Positions 29,850 to 42,294 of a DNA stretch of 64,000 nucleotides are shown one piece after another; the first letter of the stretch is position 1, and the number at the start of each line of letters is the position of its first letter. The notes below the pieces were generated by a model. The model worked only from the letters and a program-made list of their open reading frames with translations, ran no database searches and had not been told where the DNA came from. This stretch comes from Bactericera cockerelli (Eukaryota > Arthropoda > Insecta > Hemiptera > Triozidae). The position numbers and the translations under genes were made by a program. The stretch covers positions 57,449,655-57,513,654 of the forward strand of contig CM044955.1 of NCBI GenBank assembly GCA_024516035.1, read 5' to 3'.

Positions 29850-32800
29850 GTTAGTAATATTTATCTACTATTCACAATTGTTAGTATAGATTGTACTAAT
29901 GGCTGGTTCTATCAATCTTACAAGACTTTGGTTTGGTTACAAATCCAGGATTGGAAACCCTAGTTCCAAAAGTGTGCCATTATTGAGTGACTCCAAGATT
30001 ATGGGCGGAATTAATAGACGTTTTTGTAATACCTCTGTGGCGCTAAGTCACGAATTGCGTACTGTGTAAGATAGGGAAAACCGACACTTACCAATGACTT
30101 AAGTTATTGATGTTGTCTATTAATTCCGCCCTAAGCCAAACTAAGGTTTCACAAAACCTTGGTTTTGTCATTTAATTGATAGAACTGGTTATAAGAATCT
30201 TAGGGTGGAATTAATAGACATTTTTGTAATACCTCTGTGGCTCAAGTCACAGATTGTGTACTGTGTACAATAGGGAAAACTGACGGTTAGCAATGACTTG
30301 TGATGAAGAATTTGTCTATTAATTTTGCCCGTAGTGTACATCCTTTTGTTAGTTTTATGTTTCAGATACTTAAGTACCTTGCACATGATACCTCTAATAC
30401 AATTTATTTGTACAACTATACTGTTCTATTCTAGGAACCCGGAATTAAAACTGTACAATTTCCTGCTGTACCTACACAGAATGATATTATTGTGTGTATG
30501 ACAGCCCTTAGTAAATGGAGATGATATTGAAGTCATACAATTGGCAAAAAATCTTGGACAATGCCTTAAATTGAACTTTTGAGGTGGCAATGTAAGAAAA
30601 AATATGTTTTTGGGGCACTCTGATCATTAAGTCCTTTACATTATTTTAATGTTGCAAAAATGTTGCCACCAGTAGACAAAATTGTCAGGATTTTGCAAAG
30701 TAGGAGTAGGTAGATGCAAGTAAATTAATTTAATATTTCTGTGTTGTGATATCACAAAAGTGATTAACACAAATATGATAACCTTTTTTCAAATTTTAAC
30801 TTAAATGTAATATTTCTCCTCAGGTTGGCAAGTCCAGTTCAGAGGGAAGTTCCTCTACTGGATCAAGTGCAAGTGGTTCCTCATCTTCATCCTCTGGGTC
30901 TAGCTCAGGCTCTGGGTCTGATAGCAGTTCATCTGATTCAGAGAGCTCTAGTAGTGAATCAGATAACCAGAAGAAGAAAAGTAGTACTCCTCCAAAAAAC
31001 CCTCCACCCAAGACTCTGCCTTCAAAGGAATCTCAGCCAGTCAAGAAAAAAGAGGAACCTGTTCCCAAGTTTATGAAAAAACCAAGCAATGTGCCACCTA
31101 CTAAAGTATCTGCTGTTTACTCCTCTGATACTGAAGATGAAGAAGACAGACGGAAACCTACAAAACCCAAAGCTTCTGCCACTATCACAACCTAGAACTA
31201 AAACTCCTCCTCCTGTCCTTAAGAAAACAACACCAACACCACCTAAAAAAATGACAGAGAAAAGGAACTCTGATGCTAAAGCCAAGTCAGATAAAGAAAA
31301 GAAGAAACAAAAACCAAAAAGTATCTTCAGTCCAGACAACTCCACAGACAGTGACACACCCCCACCTCCAAAGTTAACACCTATGAAGAATACCGCATCT
31401 GCACCCAAGTCAGTGTTCAAAGCAAAGGGGGCGAGAACTCCAGCTAGGAAGGAACTCCAGAGTCAGGCCATGACCAATGGGAAATCAAGGTCAAGTTCTG
31501 TATCTTCTAGGTCGAGGTCCCGCTCAGTTTCCCAGAGCTCCCTGTCTTCCAAAACATCTGGTACGTAACACTAGATATAATGCTTCTTTAAGGTTGACCA
31601 TTTTTACTAAAATAATATTTACCAAAATGGCCAAAGTGGACTTGTACCCGCTTAGGCTCAATAAAAAAAAAAAAAAATGGCTGTTGAACTTTTTACTTCC
31701 GATACACAGGTAAAAGGTATATGTATAAACATCAAAAAGACTTGCCAGTAGAAAGTGGTACATAGGGAAAAAACTTTTACTACTCAAAAAAAGTTTTCTA
31801 ATGTTATTTCTTTATGCTGTAATATAAAAGAGATCACTCTGTAGAAATAGTTACTATCAGACACTCATTTTTCTCATTAAAAACAAACAAAAGAGACAAT
31901 TTCTACTTGTTTCTGAACTGTCTTAGGATTAGGAAACAATGCTAAAATAATTTGATCAATTGGTTTCCTTGAGTGCCCATTTTATTTATTTAAAATTAAG
32001 GTAAACCAATCTATAACTTTATACAGTTAAGTCTATGGAGAGACTCTTGGTTCTTCTAGGCATCGTTTCAGATGAAAGGGTTTTTCCAGGCATTATATTC
32101 ATTATTTTTCCCGATGCTCATATATGTATTCATGAGATTCATCTGAAAATGAATGAAGTCACAATTTTTAATTGATAAAAAATTCTCTCCCTCAATATAG
32201 GTGGATGTACCTCAGAATCCGAGAGTAGTGACCGAAAACCAAAACGCCAGAGTACTGAGAAACATGAAAAACTCAAAGCTAAAGCACCCCCCAAGTCAGG
32301 ACCTACCAGTATAACACCATCTTTAACAGCAAATCCTGTTAAGAAATCATCTGCTTCCAACTCAGCTGACGTAAGTATAATGTTCTTATTGTAACCAGCT
32401 TGGCTTTAGGGAGAGTGATGGTCCCCAGTCAACTTTATTTGAAAAGTTGGCTTGTCCTGAACCACATACTTGTAGTTCTATGTGGATCAAGCACTGTGAG
32501 AACTTGGACTTTTTTCTTTGTAAGCCATTGAACCCTTGGGCAAGTGCAAGCTACCCTGGCTTGTTAGGGTTTGCTGGTCTGTTCTCTGTTAATAGTCTTC
32601 TAGCAAGACACTTCTCTTCTCCCTGTTTAATGTCCCCAGCCAAATTCAGAATCTGGTCTTCTCTCTAAGTAAAATAGAGAAGTAGAGCTCAAATTTCATG
32701 TTGAATATAAGATCTCAATTATTATATTTGAACAAACTCTTGAAAATACAAGGAGAGATCTCAAAAGTAGGTATTTCCATTCGTCCGAAATGTTGTTCCT

Positions 32801-35800
32801 CCCCTTAATATACACTGACCCACAATTGAAAAATAGCAAAACACAGGCTTTTATGATGCAAATTAAAATTATCTACAGTGTAATTTAGTTTTTTTTTTTA
32901 ATTATTTAATTAGTAAGTCATATTAGAGACCTTTGGGTACTTCTATTCTGAAGGAAAAACTAAAGATGATCAAAATAAACAATACACTGTGTTTTTTTTA
33001 AAAAGACTTGTAAAATTCTGTGTAATATTCATTTTTTATTCCTGGAGTTACAATGATAGTTCCTAGATGAATCTTAATATGAGTGTAAATCCTCATACTC
33101 TTTTCTCTGATTCAAAACACACAATATCTTGTTTAGCCACTGGATGCTGTTCACATCAAAGAAGCTACTCATTTTTCCTCAGAAAGTATGAGAGGACCTT
33201 GGACATCCAAGTACACATTAAAAAAAAAAAAAAATTGCATTGCCTAGTGCGCTAACTCACTCTGCCTCGGTGACTACCACTCAAATAAATGTAAAACTAA
33301 TAATTGCTATTAAATGGTTGTATTTTCACAACTGGCTGGGGGACTGACTATAAACGGGGAGTAGACCAGCAGTCTGGCTGGGGGACTGACTATAAACGGG
33401 GAGTAGACCAGCAGTCTGGCTGGGGGACTATAAACAGGGAGTAGACCAGCATTGGCTTGGTTCTGGGGGCCCTTGTCAATTATTAGCCTCCTTGTAAAGA
33501 CAGTGGTAGAAGTTCTGAGTCATTCCTCCACTGTCTGGCTACCATCGTTCACGATGACGCCACCCTATGATGATGATTTTCACAACTCCAGGGTCCCATC
33601 AAGAGGCCACGCGGTAGACCCAGAAAGAACCCGAGCGAGTCGACACCACCTGCTCCCGCCCCTGCTAAGAAGAAAGTATCCCCCCCCGTGAAGACCAAGT
33701 ACTCCCCCACCGGTAGCATCACACCTTCCAAGACTTCCAGCCCCACAGAGACTGTACGGAAACAGACCCGCAGCTTGCATGCTAGCTCGAGGAAAAGTAA
33801 ACATGTGCTGGGATCGGCCACTAGTCGCGCCAGTAGTGATTCAGAATCTGACACGACGGGAGGTGAGTGCATAACCAGTCGCGCCAGTAGTGATTCAGAA
33901 TCTGATACGATGGGAGGTGAGTGCATAACCGTTCTGAATGTGATTTCTCCTAAACTAGTGGGGTGCCGTCCACTAGTGTAAAGATAGCCACACGTACATA
34001 CATGGTTCTGAATGTAATTTCTCCTACACTAGTGCAGGTGCCGCCCACTAGTGTAAAGATAGCCAACGTACATACATGGTTCTGAATGTAATTTCTCCTA
34101 CACTAGTGCAGGTGCCGCCCACTAGTGTAAAGATAGCCACACGTACATACATGGTTCTGAATGTAATTTCTCCTACACTAGTGCAGGTGCCGTCCACTAG
34201 TGTAAAGATAGCCACACGTACATACATGGTTCTGAATGTAATTTCTCCTACACTAGTGCAGGTGCCGCCCACTAGTGTAAAGATAGCCACACGTACATAC
34301 ATGGTTCTGAATGTAATTTCTCCTACACTAGTGCAGGTGCCCGCCCACTAGTGTAAAGATAGCCACACGTACATACATGGTTCTGAATGTAATTTCTCCT
34401 ACACTAGTGCAGGTGCCGCCCACTAGTGTAAAGATAGCCACACGTACAAACATGGTTCTGAATGTAATTTCTCCTACACTAGTGCAGGTGCCGCCCACTA
34501 GTGTAAAGATAGCCACACGTACATACATGCATGTCATGCCTGTATTTTTTTTTTTTTTTAAAGACAACTGTAATCAAATTGAGAATATTTTTTTTTTTTC
34601 GGCACGGAGGATCGAACGCGGGACCTTCCGCATGGCAAGCGAGTGCTTAACCACTGAGCTAATCGCGCGCTTGTATTGCCTGTATTGTATGTATTGCCTG
34701 CAACAAGCACTATGCATGAACTCGCCTACTCGCCACACACGGTCAGGCAACCAGCATGCATGCCTGTTGAAAAATTGAATTTTGAAAAAATGGCAAAAAT
34801 TGAAAAAATGGCATCATGAACGAGCTTATGCTCGTAATCTTCTTCTGCCTCACACGAACCGCCACTAAATGGCGTTGTTTAAAAAAAAAAATATTTTTAC
34901 GAACAATCGGTTCTGTGCCTTCGCGGTAAATGGTACTGAATCTTTGGTTCCATGAGATCCAGACATCTTTTTCCATTATGGGTCTTGTTCATCTTTTTCT
35001 ATAATGGATAGTCACCGTTGCCGAGTGAGTTAGCGCGCTAGGCATTGCTCGCATGGTGACTTGGGTTTGATCCTCAGCGGGGCAGGAATTTTTCTGCTCT
35101 GTCCTTGGATGTTCGGGGTCCACTCATACCTCGTGAGGAAAAAATGAGTAGTTACTTGTATGAGAGAGCTCACATGTGAGAACCCTGCCACTTTAAAGAA
35201 AGCCAAAAAAAAGTAACGACCAGTGGCGGTTCTTATTAAAAGCTAATTATGTATTTTTGATCTTTTCTTGTGCAGACAATCGATCAAGCAAGAAGGTCGG
35301 ACCCAAGGGACCGATAGCCCTGAGGAAGCCTCTGGTCAGCAGCAGGCGGTCCTCTGACTCTTCCAACACAGATCAGAAGGAGGAGGAGCGCAGGTGTCCG
35401 CTGGAGCATTGTGACTCTCGCGGTCACCTGAGTGGAGTATACGAGACTCACTTCACAGTGGAGGCATGTCCCAAGTACCACAACCTGACACCTGCCCAGT
35501 GCAAAGTAAGTTTATTCGTCCCGGTAGCTCAGTGGTAAAGGCGACCTCTGTGAATCCAGAGATTCCAGAGGTCGTAGATTTCAAACCCAGCCGGGACAAG
35601 ACAAGTGATCCTCCCATTTGAGATTTTTACCACATAATAATATGTCTTGGGCTTACTGCTGGAATAATGGGACTTCTACTAGCAACTAGCCATGATGCAT
35701 TTCTCAGTAGAGGCATGTCCCAAGTACCACAACCTCACACCTGCTCAGTGCAAAGTAAGTATATTCTGAACTAGCCATGATGCACTTCACAGTAGAGGCA

Positions 35801-38399
35801 TGTCCCAAGTACCACAACCTGACACCTGCTCTGTGCAAAGTAAGTATATTGTGAACTAGCCACTAGCCATGATGCACTTCACAGTGGAGTCATGTCCCAA
35901 GTACCACAACCTGACACCTGCTCAGTGCAAAGTAAGTATATTGTGAACTAGCAACTAGCCATGATACACTTCACAGTGGAGGCATGCCCAAAGTATAATA
36001 ATAATTGGACATGAAAGGAGCCTAGACATTGGATCTGGGCGTCTATATAATCCTCTCACCACCGTGATTTAGGTATCACAATACCTATCTCACGGACACG
36101 GAATTATTATTATTATTAGCCATATTGAGTTTTGCTAGATTCTCTTTGGAGGGGGAGACATCACTTATTACGGGTGTTTTATCCTCCATTTTCGAGAAAC
36201 TCGCAAACCATCTACACAAATGAACCTCACCTAGGCTGCAAGGGGCCGGGAATGTCCAGCATCACGAGTGTTCGAATTTGAATGGTCACCCATCCTAATC
36301 CTAGCCTCGTTGGACGTGGCTTCACTTGAGTGACAGAGCGAGAACTGGTGTATTCAACGTGCCATCGACGCTGGCTAAACTGGCTGTATACCTCGGATTT
36401 ATCAGAGGGATCCGAAACATTATGGTGACCAGACCAACTTATATCATCGTGTGGTTACCTGATAATTATTATTACAATTTTGATCAAACTTTATTTACAT
36501 TTGTTTTATATACAGGTACAGTGAAAGGGTATAACTAATTAAAGGTAAAAAAACAAAGTCTGATCAAGGGTGGTAATTTGTAATTTATTTGCATTAATAA
36601 TTGTACATAATAGGTATAATATATTTAATGCGACTACCCCACACTAAGGGTTTCAAAATGTTTCTACATATTTAATTACTTTTAACAATAGGAAAACTAA
36701 AAAATATAAATTTAAATAGATCGGTTGTAAAATTTTGGAAACTTGAAAATTATAACTCTCTTTAAAAATATTATTGTCTTTTTGTTTTTTTTTTTTTTTT
36801 TTTGGAATTTTTGAGTAGAGTTTGACACCAAACCAAAGGTGATTACGCCTTTGGCATTCTTTTCCGCACGATCATATGAGCTATCTTCGGATGAGATAAA
36901 TTTACTTAAAAACAACGTGTTTGCAGGAGATGCACGAGCGGCATCGCAAGCGCGAAGAGGAGAGACGGCGCGCGCTCACCCACCTCAAGTCTTCCTCCAG
37001 CACGGCGGAGCAGCGCGCCTACCGGGACAGGATCAAGGAGAGCCGCCTCACCATGAAGTCCCCGCGCCCCGCGTCTCCCAAGCGGGAGCCGGGCGAAGAG
37101 GCGCCGAGGCGCCAGGCGGACTTCTCCAACATTCCGCTCTATGATGTGCGCGCTCTTCCAGGAGGCGCAAGCCTTGGTGGCGGACAAACTGGTGGGTGCT
37201 GGTCTTAGTATTATTGTTCACCGTGGCCGAGTGAGTTAGCACGCACGGTGTCCTGGGTTCGATCCCCAGGAGATTATCCTGTAGTTTCTGTGAATTCAGT
37301 TCTGTGATCCCCAACGGGGCAGGATTTTTTCTGCTCTGTACTTCGGTGTTCGGGGTCCACTCATACCTCTTGAGGAAAAATGAGTAGCTGCTTTAATGTT
37401 AGCAGCGACCATTGGCGGAATTATAGGCAAAAATATGATATTGGGATATTAAAGATATGGAAAAGTCCTATAATTCCCACTAATATTGTGAAATAATAAC
37501 ACAAAGAATCCTTCCAAGAGGCACTTAATTTACATGATGGGAGAGATAGAAAAAAATCAAGATATTTTTTTAAAAAGATGAGGCGAGAAGTGACACAATG
37601 CGTACCATTTAGGTGCTGGGTCAACACGAGCGCACCGGAAGGTATCCCTTAGAAACAACTGTAACCAAATTTTGAATACAAATTATTGTCGGCGCGGGGG
37701 TTCGAAGCCGGGACCTTCCGCATGGCAAGCGAGTGCTTAACCACTGAGCTATGAATCTTATTTTTTTTTTTTTAAATTATCAGTTTTAAGTGCATAATTT
37801 TAACACACTACACATACACCAAACACTACACAAGTACACATACACAACACACTACACACTGGACACGGAAGGAGCCCAGAACAATGGTTCTGGGTGTCCA
37901 AAGGGTTCACCCATATCAATCCTTCCACCACCATGACATCACACATCCACTCGGAAAGTATGTAAGTAAGTATGAATCTTATTTTGTAATTTTGTAAATT
38001 TGTAATCCTTCCACCACCATGACATCACACATGGACTCGGAAAGTAAGTAAGTAAATATGAATCTTATAAGTAATATTATTATTTTGTATGAATTCTAAA
38101 TGGATTTTTTAATATTATATTTTTACAATATTACAAATAAAAAATTATTTTTGTCGTGTCACAGGAGACTGAACTGAAAACGCTTCCCAACACCCGCGGG
38201 ACCAAATACCTGCAGATGGGAAAGTTCGAGATGGAAGTCTGGTACCAGAGTCCCTACCCAGAGGACTACGCCTGGCTCCCTAAGCTCTACCTGTGCGAGT
38301 TCTGTCTCAAATACATGAAATCCAAGACCATCCTGTTCCGACACGCCAACAAGTGTGTGTGGAAGCATCCGCCTGGGGAAGAAGTGTACAGGTGGGTGT

Positions 38400-38436
<37 letters not shown>

Positions 38437-38572
38437 TCAAATACATGAAATCCAAGACCATCCTGTTCCGGCACGCCAACAAGTGTGTGTGGAAGAATCC
38501 GCCTGGGAAGAAGTGTACAGGTGGGTGTGTGAGAAAGAAAGAGTGGGTATGTAAGAGAGAATGTGTGTGTGA

Positions 38573-38618
<46 letters not shown>

Positions 38619-39162
38619 TAGAGAGAGAGAGTGAGGGTGCGTGTGCACGCACACACGTGGGTGTGTGTATGGTTGTGGGTGTGTGAGACAATTATTTAGA
38701 CTCCTAATATCCCCTTTCCAGTCTCACTATAAAAGTCAGCGCGTGGATTCCTGAATCGGATACCCAATGCAAAGATCCACTGATATTTTTTAAGTTTGGA
38801 GGAAAATTTTGGGTTCTTGAAAACATAAAAAAATTGAAGTTATGTATTCTAAACCCTTCAGATAATTATTTTCAAATAAAACCAATTTCAAAAAAAAATG
38901 TAACATTGATCGTTTTTCGAGACACTCATTTAATTGTAACTGTAGTTCTCACACCGCGTCTCTTGTGTTCGCCAGGAAGGACAAGATCTCAATGTGGGAG
39001 GTGGATGGGAAGAGGTTCAAGCCCTACTGCCAGAACCTCTGCCTACTCGCCAAGTTCTTCCTTGACCACAAGACTCTGTACTACGACGTCGAGCCATTCC
39101 TGTTCTATGTGATGACCACCAGTGATGCCGAGGGCTGCCATACGGTGGGATACTTCAGCAAG
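29832..39162 (+). CDS. KAT7: KAT7/HBO1/chameau-type MYST histone acetyltransferase, 5' part
   Basis: Eight exons (29832-29849, 30824-31560, 32201-32370, 33592-33862, 35276-35505, 36927-37191, 38165-38391, 38976-39162) give about 701 residues if two single-base insertions (near 31170 and 37151) are discounted. Order of parts: MTPKRK start, a long Ser-rich acidic tract, basic Pro/Ser-rich linker, an AT-hook-like KRPRGRPRK near residue 312, the C2HC zinc finger typical of KAT7 ([14 protein letters not shown] through CPKYHNL), a charged helix, then the MYST domain: zinc finger [20 protein letters not shown] and the CoA-fold start [18 protein letters not shown] to [12 protein letters not shown]7 acetylates histone H3 K14 and H4 with BRPF/JADE partners in the nucleus (family knowledge). 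The acetyl-CoA loop and catalytic Glu exons were not found downstream. Confidence 0.92.
30003..30133. mobile_element. MITE M in KAT7 intron 1
   Basis: Ends gggcggaattaatagacg and gtctattaattccgcccta; nearly intact. Confidence 0.82.
30203..30332. mobile_element. MITE M, second copy
   Basis: Lies 70 bp from the previous copy in the same orientation, somewhat diverged (gtggaattaatagacatttt to gtctattaattttgccc). Confidence 0.8.
30333..30734. other. KAT7 intron 1 remainder
   Basis: No feature recognised. Confidence 0.4.
30735..30785 (+). mobile_element. SINE C 3' fragment
   Basis: tgatatcacaaaagtgatta and acacaaatatgataacc, 39 bp before KAT7 exon 2. Confidence 0.6.
30824..31560 (+). CDS. KAT7: KAT7 exon 2, Ser-rich region, with a 1-base insertion
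   Basis: After the acceptor tctcctcag the frame encodes a Ser/Asp/Glu-rich tract and then a Lys/Pro-rich linker to [10 protein letters not shown] and a stop at about 31193. An overlapping frame continues [14 protein letters not shown] to the exon end. One extra base between about 31160 and 31185 explains both, and makes the length fit phase 1 before gtacgt. The 3' fragment of a SINE C lies just upstream (30735-30785). Confidence 0.8.
31561..32200. other. KAT7 intron 2
   Basis: AT-rich, no repeats recognised beyond a poly-A run. Confidence 0.4.
32201..32370 (+). CDS. KAT7: KAT7 exon 3
   Basis: It runs from acceptor aatatag to donor gtaagt, encoding [17 protein letters not shown] and a Lys/Pro/Ser-rich linker ending SASNSAD. 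Phases 1 in, 0 out. Low-complexity disordered sequence. Confidence 0.8.
32390..32665 (+). repeat. Repeat L
   Basis: Full copy, gtaaccagcttggcttt to aatgtccccagccaaa, 20 bp after KAT7 exon 3. Confidence 0.62.
32666..33132. other. KAT7 intron 3 part
   Basis: No feature recognised. Confidence 0.4.
33133..33280 (-). mobile_element. SINE D, diverged
   Basis: Complement with an internal poly-A stretch; head gtgcgctaactcactctgcc. Confidence 0.6.
33325..33580 (+). repeat. Repeat K beside KAT7 exon 4
   Basis: Two tandem units of gctgggggactgactataaa lead into the element, which ends 11 bp before the exon 4 acceptor. Confidence 0.68.
33592..33862 (+). CDS. KAT7: KAT7 exon 4 with AT-hook-like motif
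   Basis: It opens [16 protein letters not shown], an AT-hook-like DNA-binding motif, then Pro/Ser/Lys-rich sequence ending SDSESDTTG before gtgagt. A tandem copy of the last 40 nt plus donor follows at once (donor again at 33917). Confidence 0.85.
33863..33922 (+). repeat. Extra copy of the KAT7 exon 4 donor end
   Basis: The last 40 nt of exon 4 ([12 protein letters not shown]) and donor gtgagtgcataac recur 54 bp downstream, in the same reading frame and without a stop between. Confidence 0.9.
33928..34527 (+). repeat. 75-bp minisatellite, ~8 copies
   Basis: Unit includes acactagtgcaggtgccgcc and cactagtgtaaagatagcc, so each unit has a 9-bp inverted repeat ACACTAGTG/CACTAGTGT. It starts right after the duplicated donor. 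Open on both strands because 75 is a multiple of 3. Confidence 0.92.
34560..34668 (-). mobile_element. SINE E head fragment
   Basis: Complement of head: cgggaccttccgcatggcaa and gcttaaccactgagctaatc. Confidence 0.65.
35010..35240 (+). mobile_element. SINE D
   Basis: Head gagtgagttagcgcgctagg, body interrupted near 35160; ends 36 bp before KAT7 exon 5. Confidence 0.68.
35276..35505 (+). CDS. KAT7: KAT7 exon 5, C2HC zinc finger
   Basis: It encodes the linker [13 protein letters not shown] and then [34 protein letters not shown], the Cys2-His-Cys finger found in KAT7 and MYT1-type proteins. Ends in phase 0 before gtaagt. At least three more copies of its last ~57 nt with donors follow in the intron. 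Confidence 0.92.
35517..35685 (+). mobile_element. SINE B inside the duplicated donor cluster
   Basis: Full head gtcccggtagctcagtggta and tail tgctggaataatgggactt, 12 bp after KAT7 exon 5. It separates the true donor from its first extra copy. Confidence 0.75.
35697..35996 (+). repeat. Extra copies of the KAT7 exon 5 donor end
   Basis: Three copies of the last ~57 nt of exon 5 ([22 protein letters not shown]) with donors gtaagt at 35755, 35840 and 35932, and a truncated fourth near 35968. Period 85-92 bp. Confidence 0.9.
35997..36118. repeat. Small dispersed element
   Basis: ggacatgaaaggagcctaga to atctcacggacacgg between (AAT)n runs; related to 37858-38050. Confidence 0.5.
36190..36378 (-). 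mobile_element. 5S-rRNA-headed SINE
   Basis: Complement of the longer head form with aatggtcacccatcctaatc and body cctcacctaggctgcaag. Confidence 0.7.
36379..36926. other. KAT7 intron 5 part
   Basis: AT-rich; a fragment acagtgaaagggt near 36518 resembles the piggyBac-like MITE end. No gene. Confidence 0.4.
36927..37191 (+). CDS. KAT7: KAT7 exon 6, with a 1-base insertion
   Basis: It encodes a strongly charged helix [19 protein letters not shown] followed by a linker and YDVR. At about 37151 one extra base separates YDVR from [13 protein letters not shown], the sequence expected before the MYST domain. Without it the exon is 264 nt and phase 0 at both ends. The exon is much more GC-rich than the introns. 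Confidence 0.87.
37216..37506 (+). mobile_element. SINE D in KAT7 intron 6
   Basis: Head gccgagtgagttagcacgca, with a ~50-bp insertion after the B box, then the usual body and tail. Confidence 0.7.
37585..37752 (-). mobile_element. SINE E
   Basis: Complement of body and head (gggaccttccgcatggcaag). Confidence 0.7.
37858..38060 (+). repeat. Duplicated short element
   Basis: aatccttccaccaccatgac and actcggaaagta recur twice (near 37918 and 38006). Confidence 0.55.
38165..38391 (+). CDS. KAT7: KAT7 exon 7, start of MYST domain
   Basis: It encodes [20 protein letters not shown] and the MYST C2HC finger [16 protein letters not shown] with [19 protein letters not shown]. Ends in phase 2 before gtgggt. 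A second copy of the last ~85 nt with donor lies at 38437-38520. Confidence 0.95.
38397..38436 (+). repeat. (GT)n microsatellite
   Basis: Between the true exon 7 donor and its copy. Further (GT)n and (GA)n lie at 38570-38690. Confidence 0.9.
38437..38526 (+). repeat. Extra copy of the KAT7 exon 7 donor end
   Basis: Repeats the last ~85 nt of exon 7 ([19 protein letters not shown]) and donor gtgggtgtgt 129 bp downstream, with a lost base near gggaag. Confidence 0.9.
38976..39162 (+). CDS. KAT7: KAT7 exon 8, MYST domain
   Basis: It encodes [40 protein letters not shown] and [20 protein letters not shown], ending SK before gtaaga. The second half of the exon with the donor is repeated six more times downstream. 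The next expected MYST exon (starting around EK..., with the NVSCI strand and acetyl-CoA loop) was not found. Confidence 0.95.
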
Positions 39163-39194
39163 GTAAGATTTGGTGTTGAGTAAAATAGAATAGA

Positions 39195-41000
<1,806 letters not shown>

Positions 41001-41002
41001 GA

Positions 41003-41071
41003 ACCAACGGACCAATACGCTGCCTGGATTACCAGACTAGCGCGTTAACCACTTGACTACCAGTGCACGGT
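41003..41071 (-). mobile_element. SINE A head fragment
   Basis: Complement of the head (actagcgcgttaaccacttg). Confidence 0.6.
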
Positions 41072-41219
41072 TGGTTATTGCGTTCAAATTGACCAATCAG
41101 AGTGCGTTGTGTGAAAGGGAGATTTGGTTGGAGATTATGAGAGTGAGCCTGCTTTCTGGAACCAGGGCCTAGTGTATTTGAAGAATTTCAGTCGAACCTG
41201 GATATATTACCCTGGTGCT

Positions 41220-41352
41220 GACCTCAGTAGCTTGATCGATAAGGCGGCAGACTTTTAACCTGGAGGTTGAATCCCGCTTTCAAACGTACCTTTAGTAAAG
41301 CGAGTTTGAGTAGTTGTGATATCACGAAATTGATTAACACAAATATGATAAC
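41220..41352 (+). mobile_element. SINE C
   Basis: Full copy with slightly changed B box (ggaggttgaatcccg). Confidence 0.68.
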
Positions 41353-41383
41353 TTTTTTTTTACATTATTACCCAAGAGTAATC

Positions 41384-41610
41384 ACCGTGTCCGAGTGAGT
41401 TAGCGTGCTAGACATTGCACGCATAGTGACCTGGGTTCGATCCCCAGCGGAGCAGGATTTTTTCTGCTCTGTACTTGGGTGTTCGGGGTTTAATGTTAGC
41501 AGCGACCAGTGGCGGAATTATAGGCAAAAGGAAGGTATTGGAATATTAAAGATATGAAAAAGTCCTATAATTCTGTGCTACCCACTAAAATTGTTTTATA
41601 ATAACAAAAA
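41384..41610 (+). mobile_element. SINE D
   Basis: Head, B box ggttcgatccccagcgg and tail; a deletion removes part of the body. Confidence 0.7.
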
Positions 41611-41904
41611 GGACACATTGATTTAGATAGAACCCCAGGGACAGAGCAAAAAGTCTATTAAAAAGAGATTCTTATATAGTCAGTTCTCTTTTACACATAA
41701 ACACACGCAATCATACGCTTTGTTTTCTATCAACAAAAAAAACTACCGAGTAAGTTAAAAAGGTTTCCTCTATTTAGTAATAAAATGTACAACTTAGATA
41801 ACAGATATCTAATGTTGCTAACCCCACACCAAGGGCCGTATTATGAAACAGAATTAGGCTACCCCAGTCGACCCTTAGATTTTATCAGCTGATTGGTAGT
41901 TATT

Positions 41905-42250
41905 TTAGCCTCCGTGGCATAACGGTTGTGACTACTGCCCGTAGTTCAGAGATCCCGAGTTCGATCCCCGGTTGGGGCAGACTTTTCGAAGAAAATCCTG
42001 TTCCCTCCAAACATGTGAGGCTGGCATTTCCGGTCCTACCCAGGCTGGGTGAGGTTAATGTGGGTAGCTTGCACGATTCCCAGCGAATGGAGGGTAACAC
42101 CCCCGTCCTTATCGGGACCTTAAAACTAAATCGAATCGTTGCCGTTAGGAAGGGCATCCAGCCGTAAAAATAACGTGCTCCACCCTATCAACCTCGACCA
42201 TGAGGTTGAACAATACCGACCCCAATAGCAACTTATGCTAATATGGGATA
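41905..42250 (+). mobile_element. SINE G, tRNA head plus the 5S-SINE body
   Basis: Head cctccgtggcataacggttg and gagttcgatccccggttggg, then the same central body as the 5S SINEs (acccaggctgggtgaggtta, ggagggtaacacccccgtc), then a tail with ggaagggcatccagccgtaa and caacctcgaccatgaggttg. Confidence 0.78.
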
Positions 42251-42294
42251 AAGGCCAGGGAGATATTGATAGGTATTTTAAAACAAGATTTTTT

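Noticed and set aside
31022..31420. Minus-strand frame opposite KAT7 exon 2
   Set aside because: Shadow of the Ser/Lys-rich coding exon; no splice or start support.
34048..34778. Repeat proteins in the 75-bp array ([20 protein letters not shown])
   Set aside because: Noncoding minisatellite with a multiple-of-3 period; both strands open.
35517..35600. Functional tRNA gene
   Set aside because: Head of SINE B; no complete cloverleaf and repeated in many copies.
38159..38691. His/Thr-rich minus-strand frames opposite KAT7 exon 7
   Set aside because: Antisense of a conserved exon and of (GT)n microsatellites.
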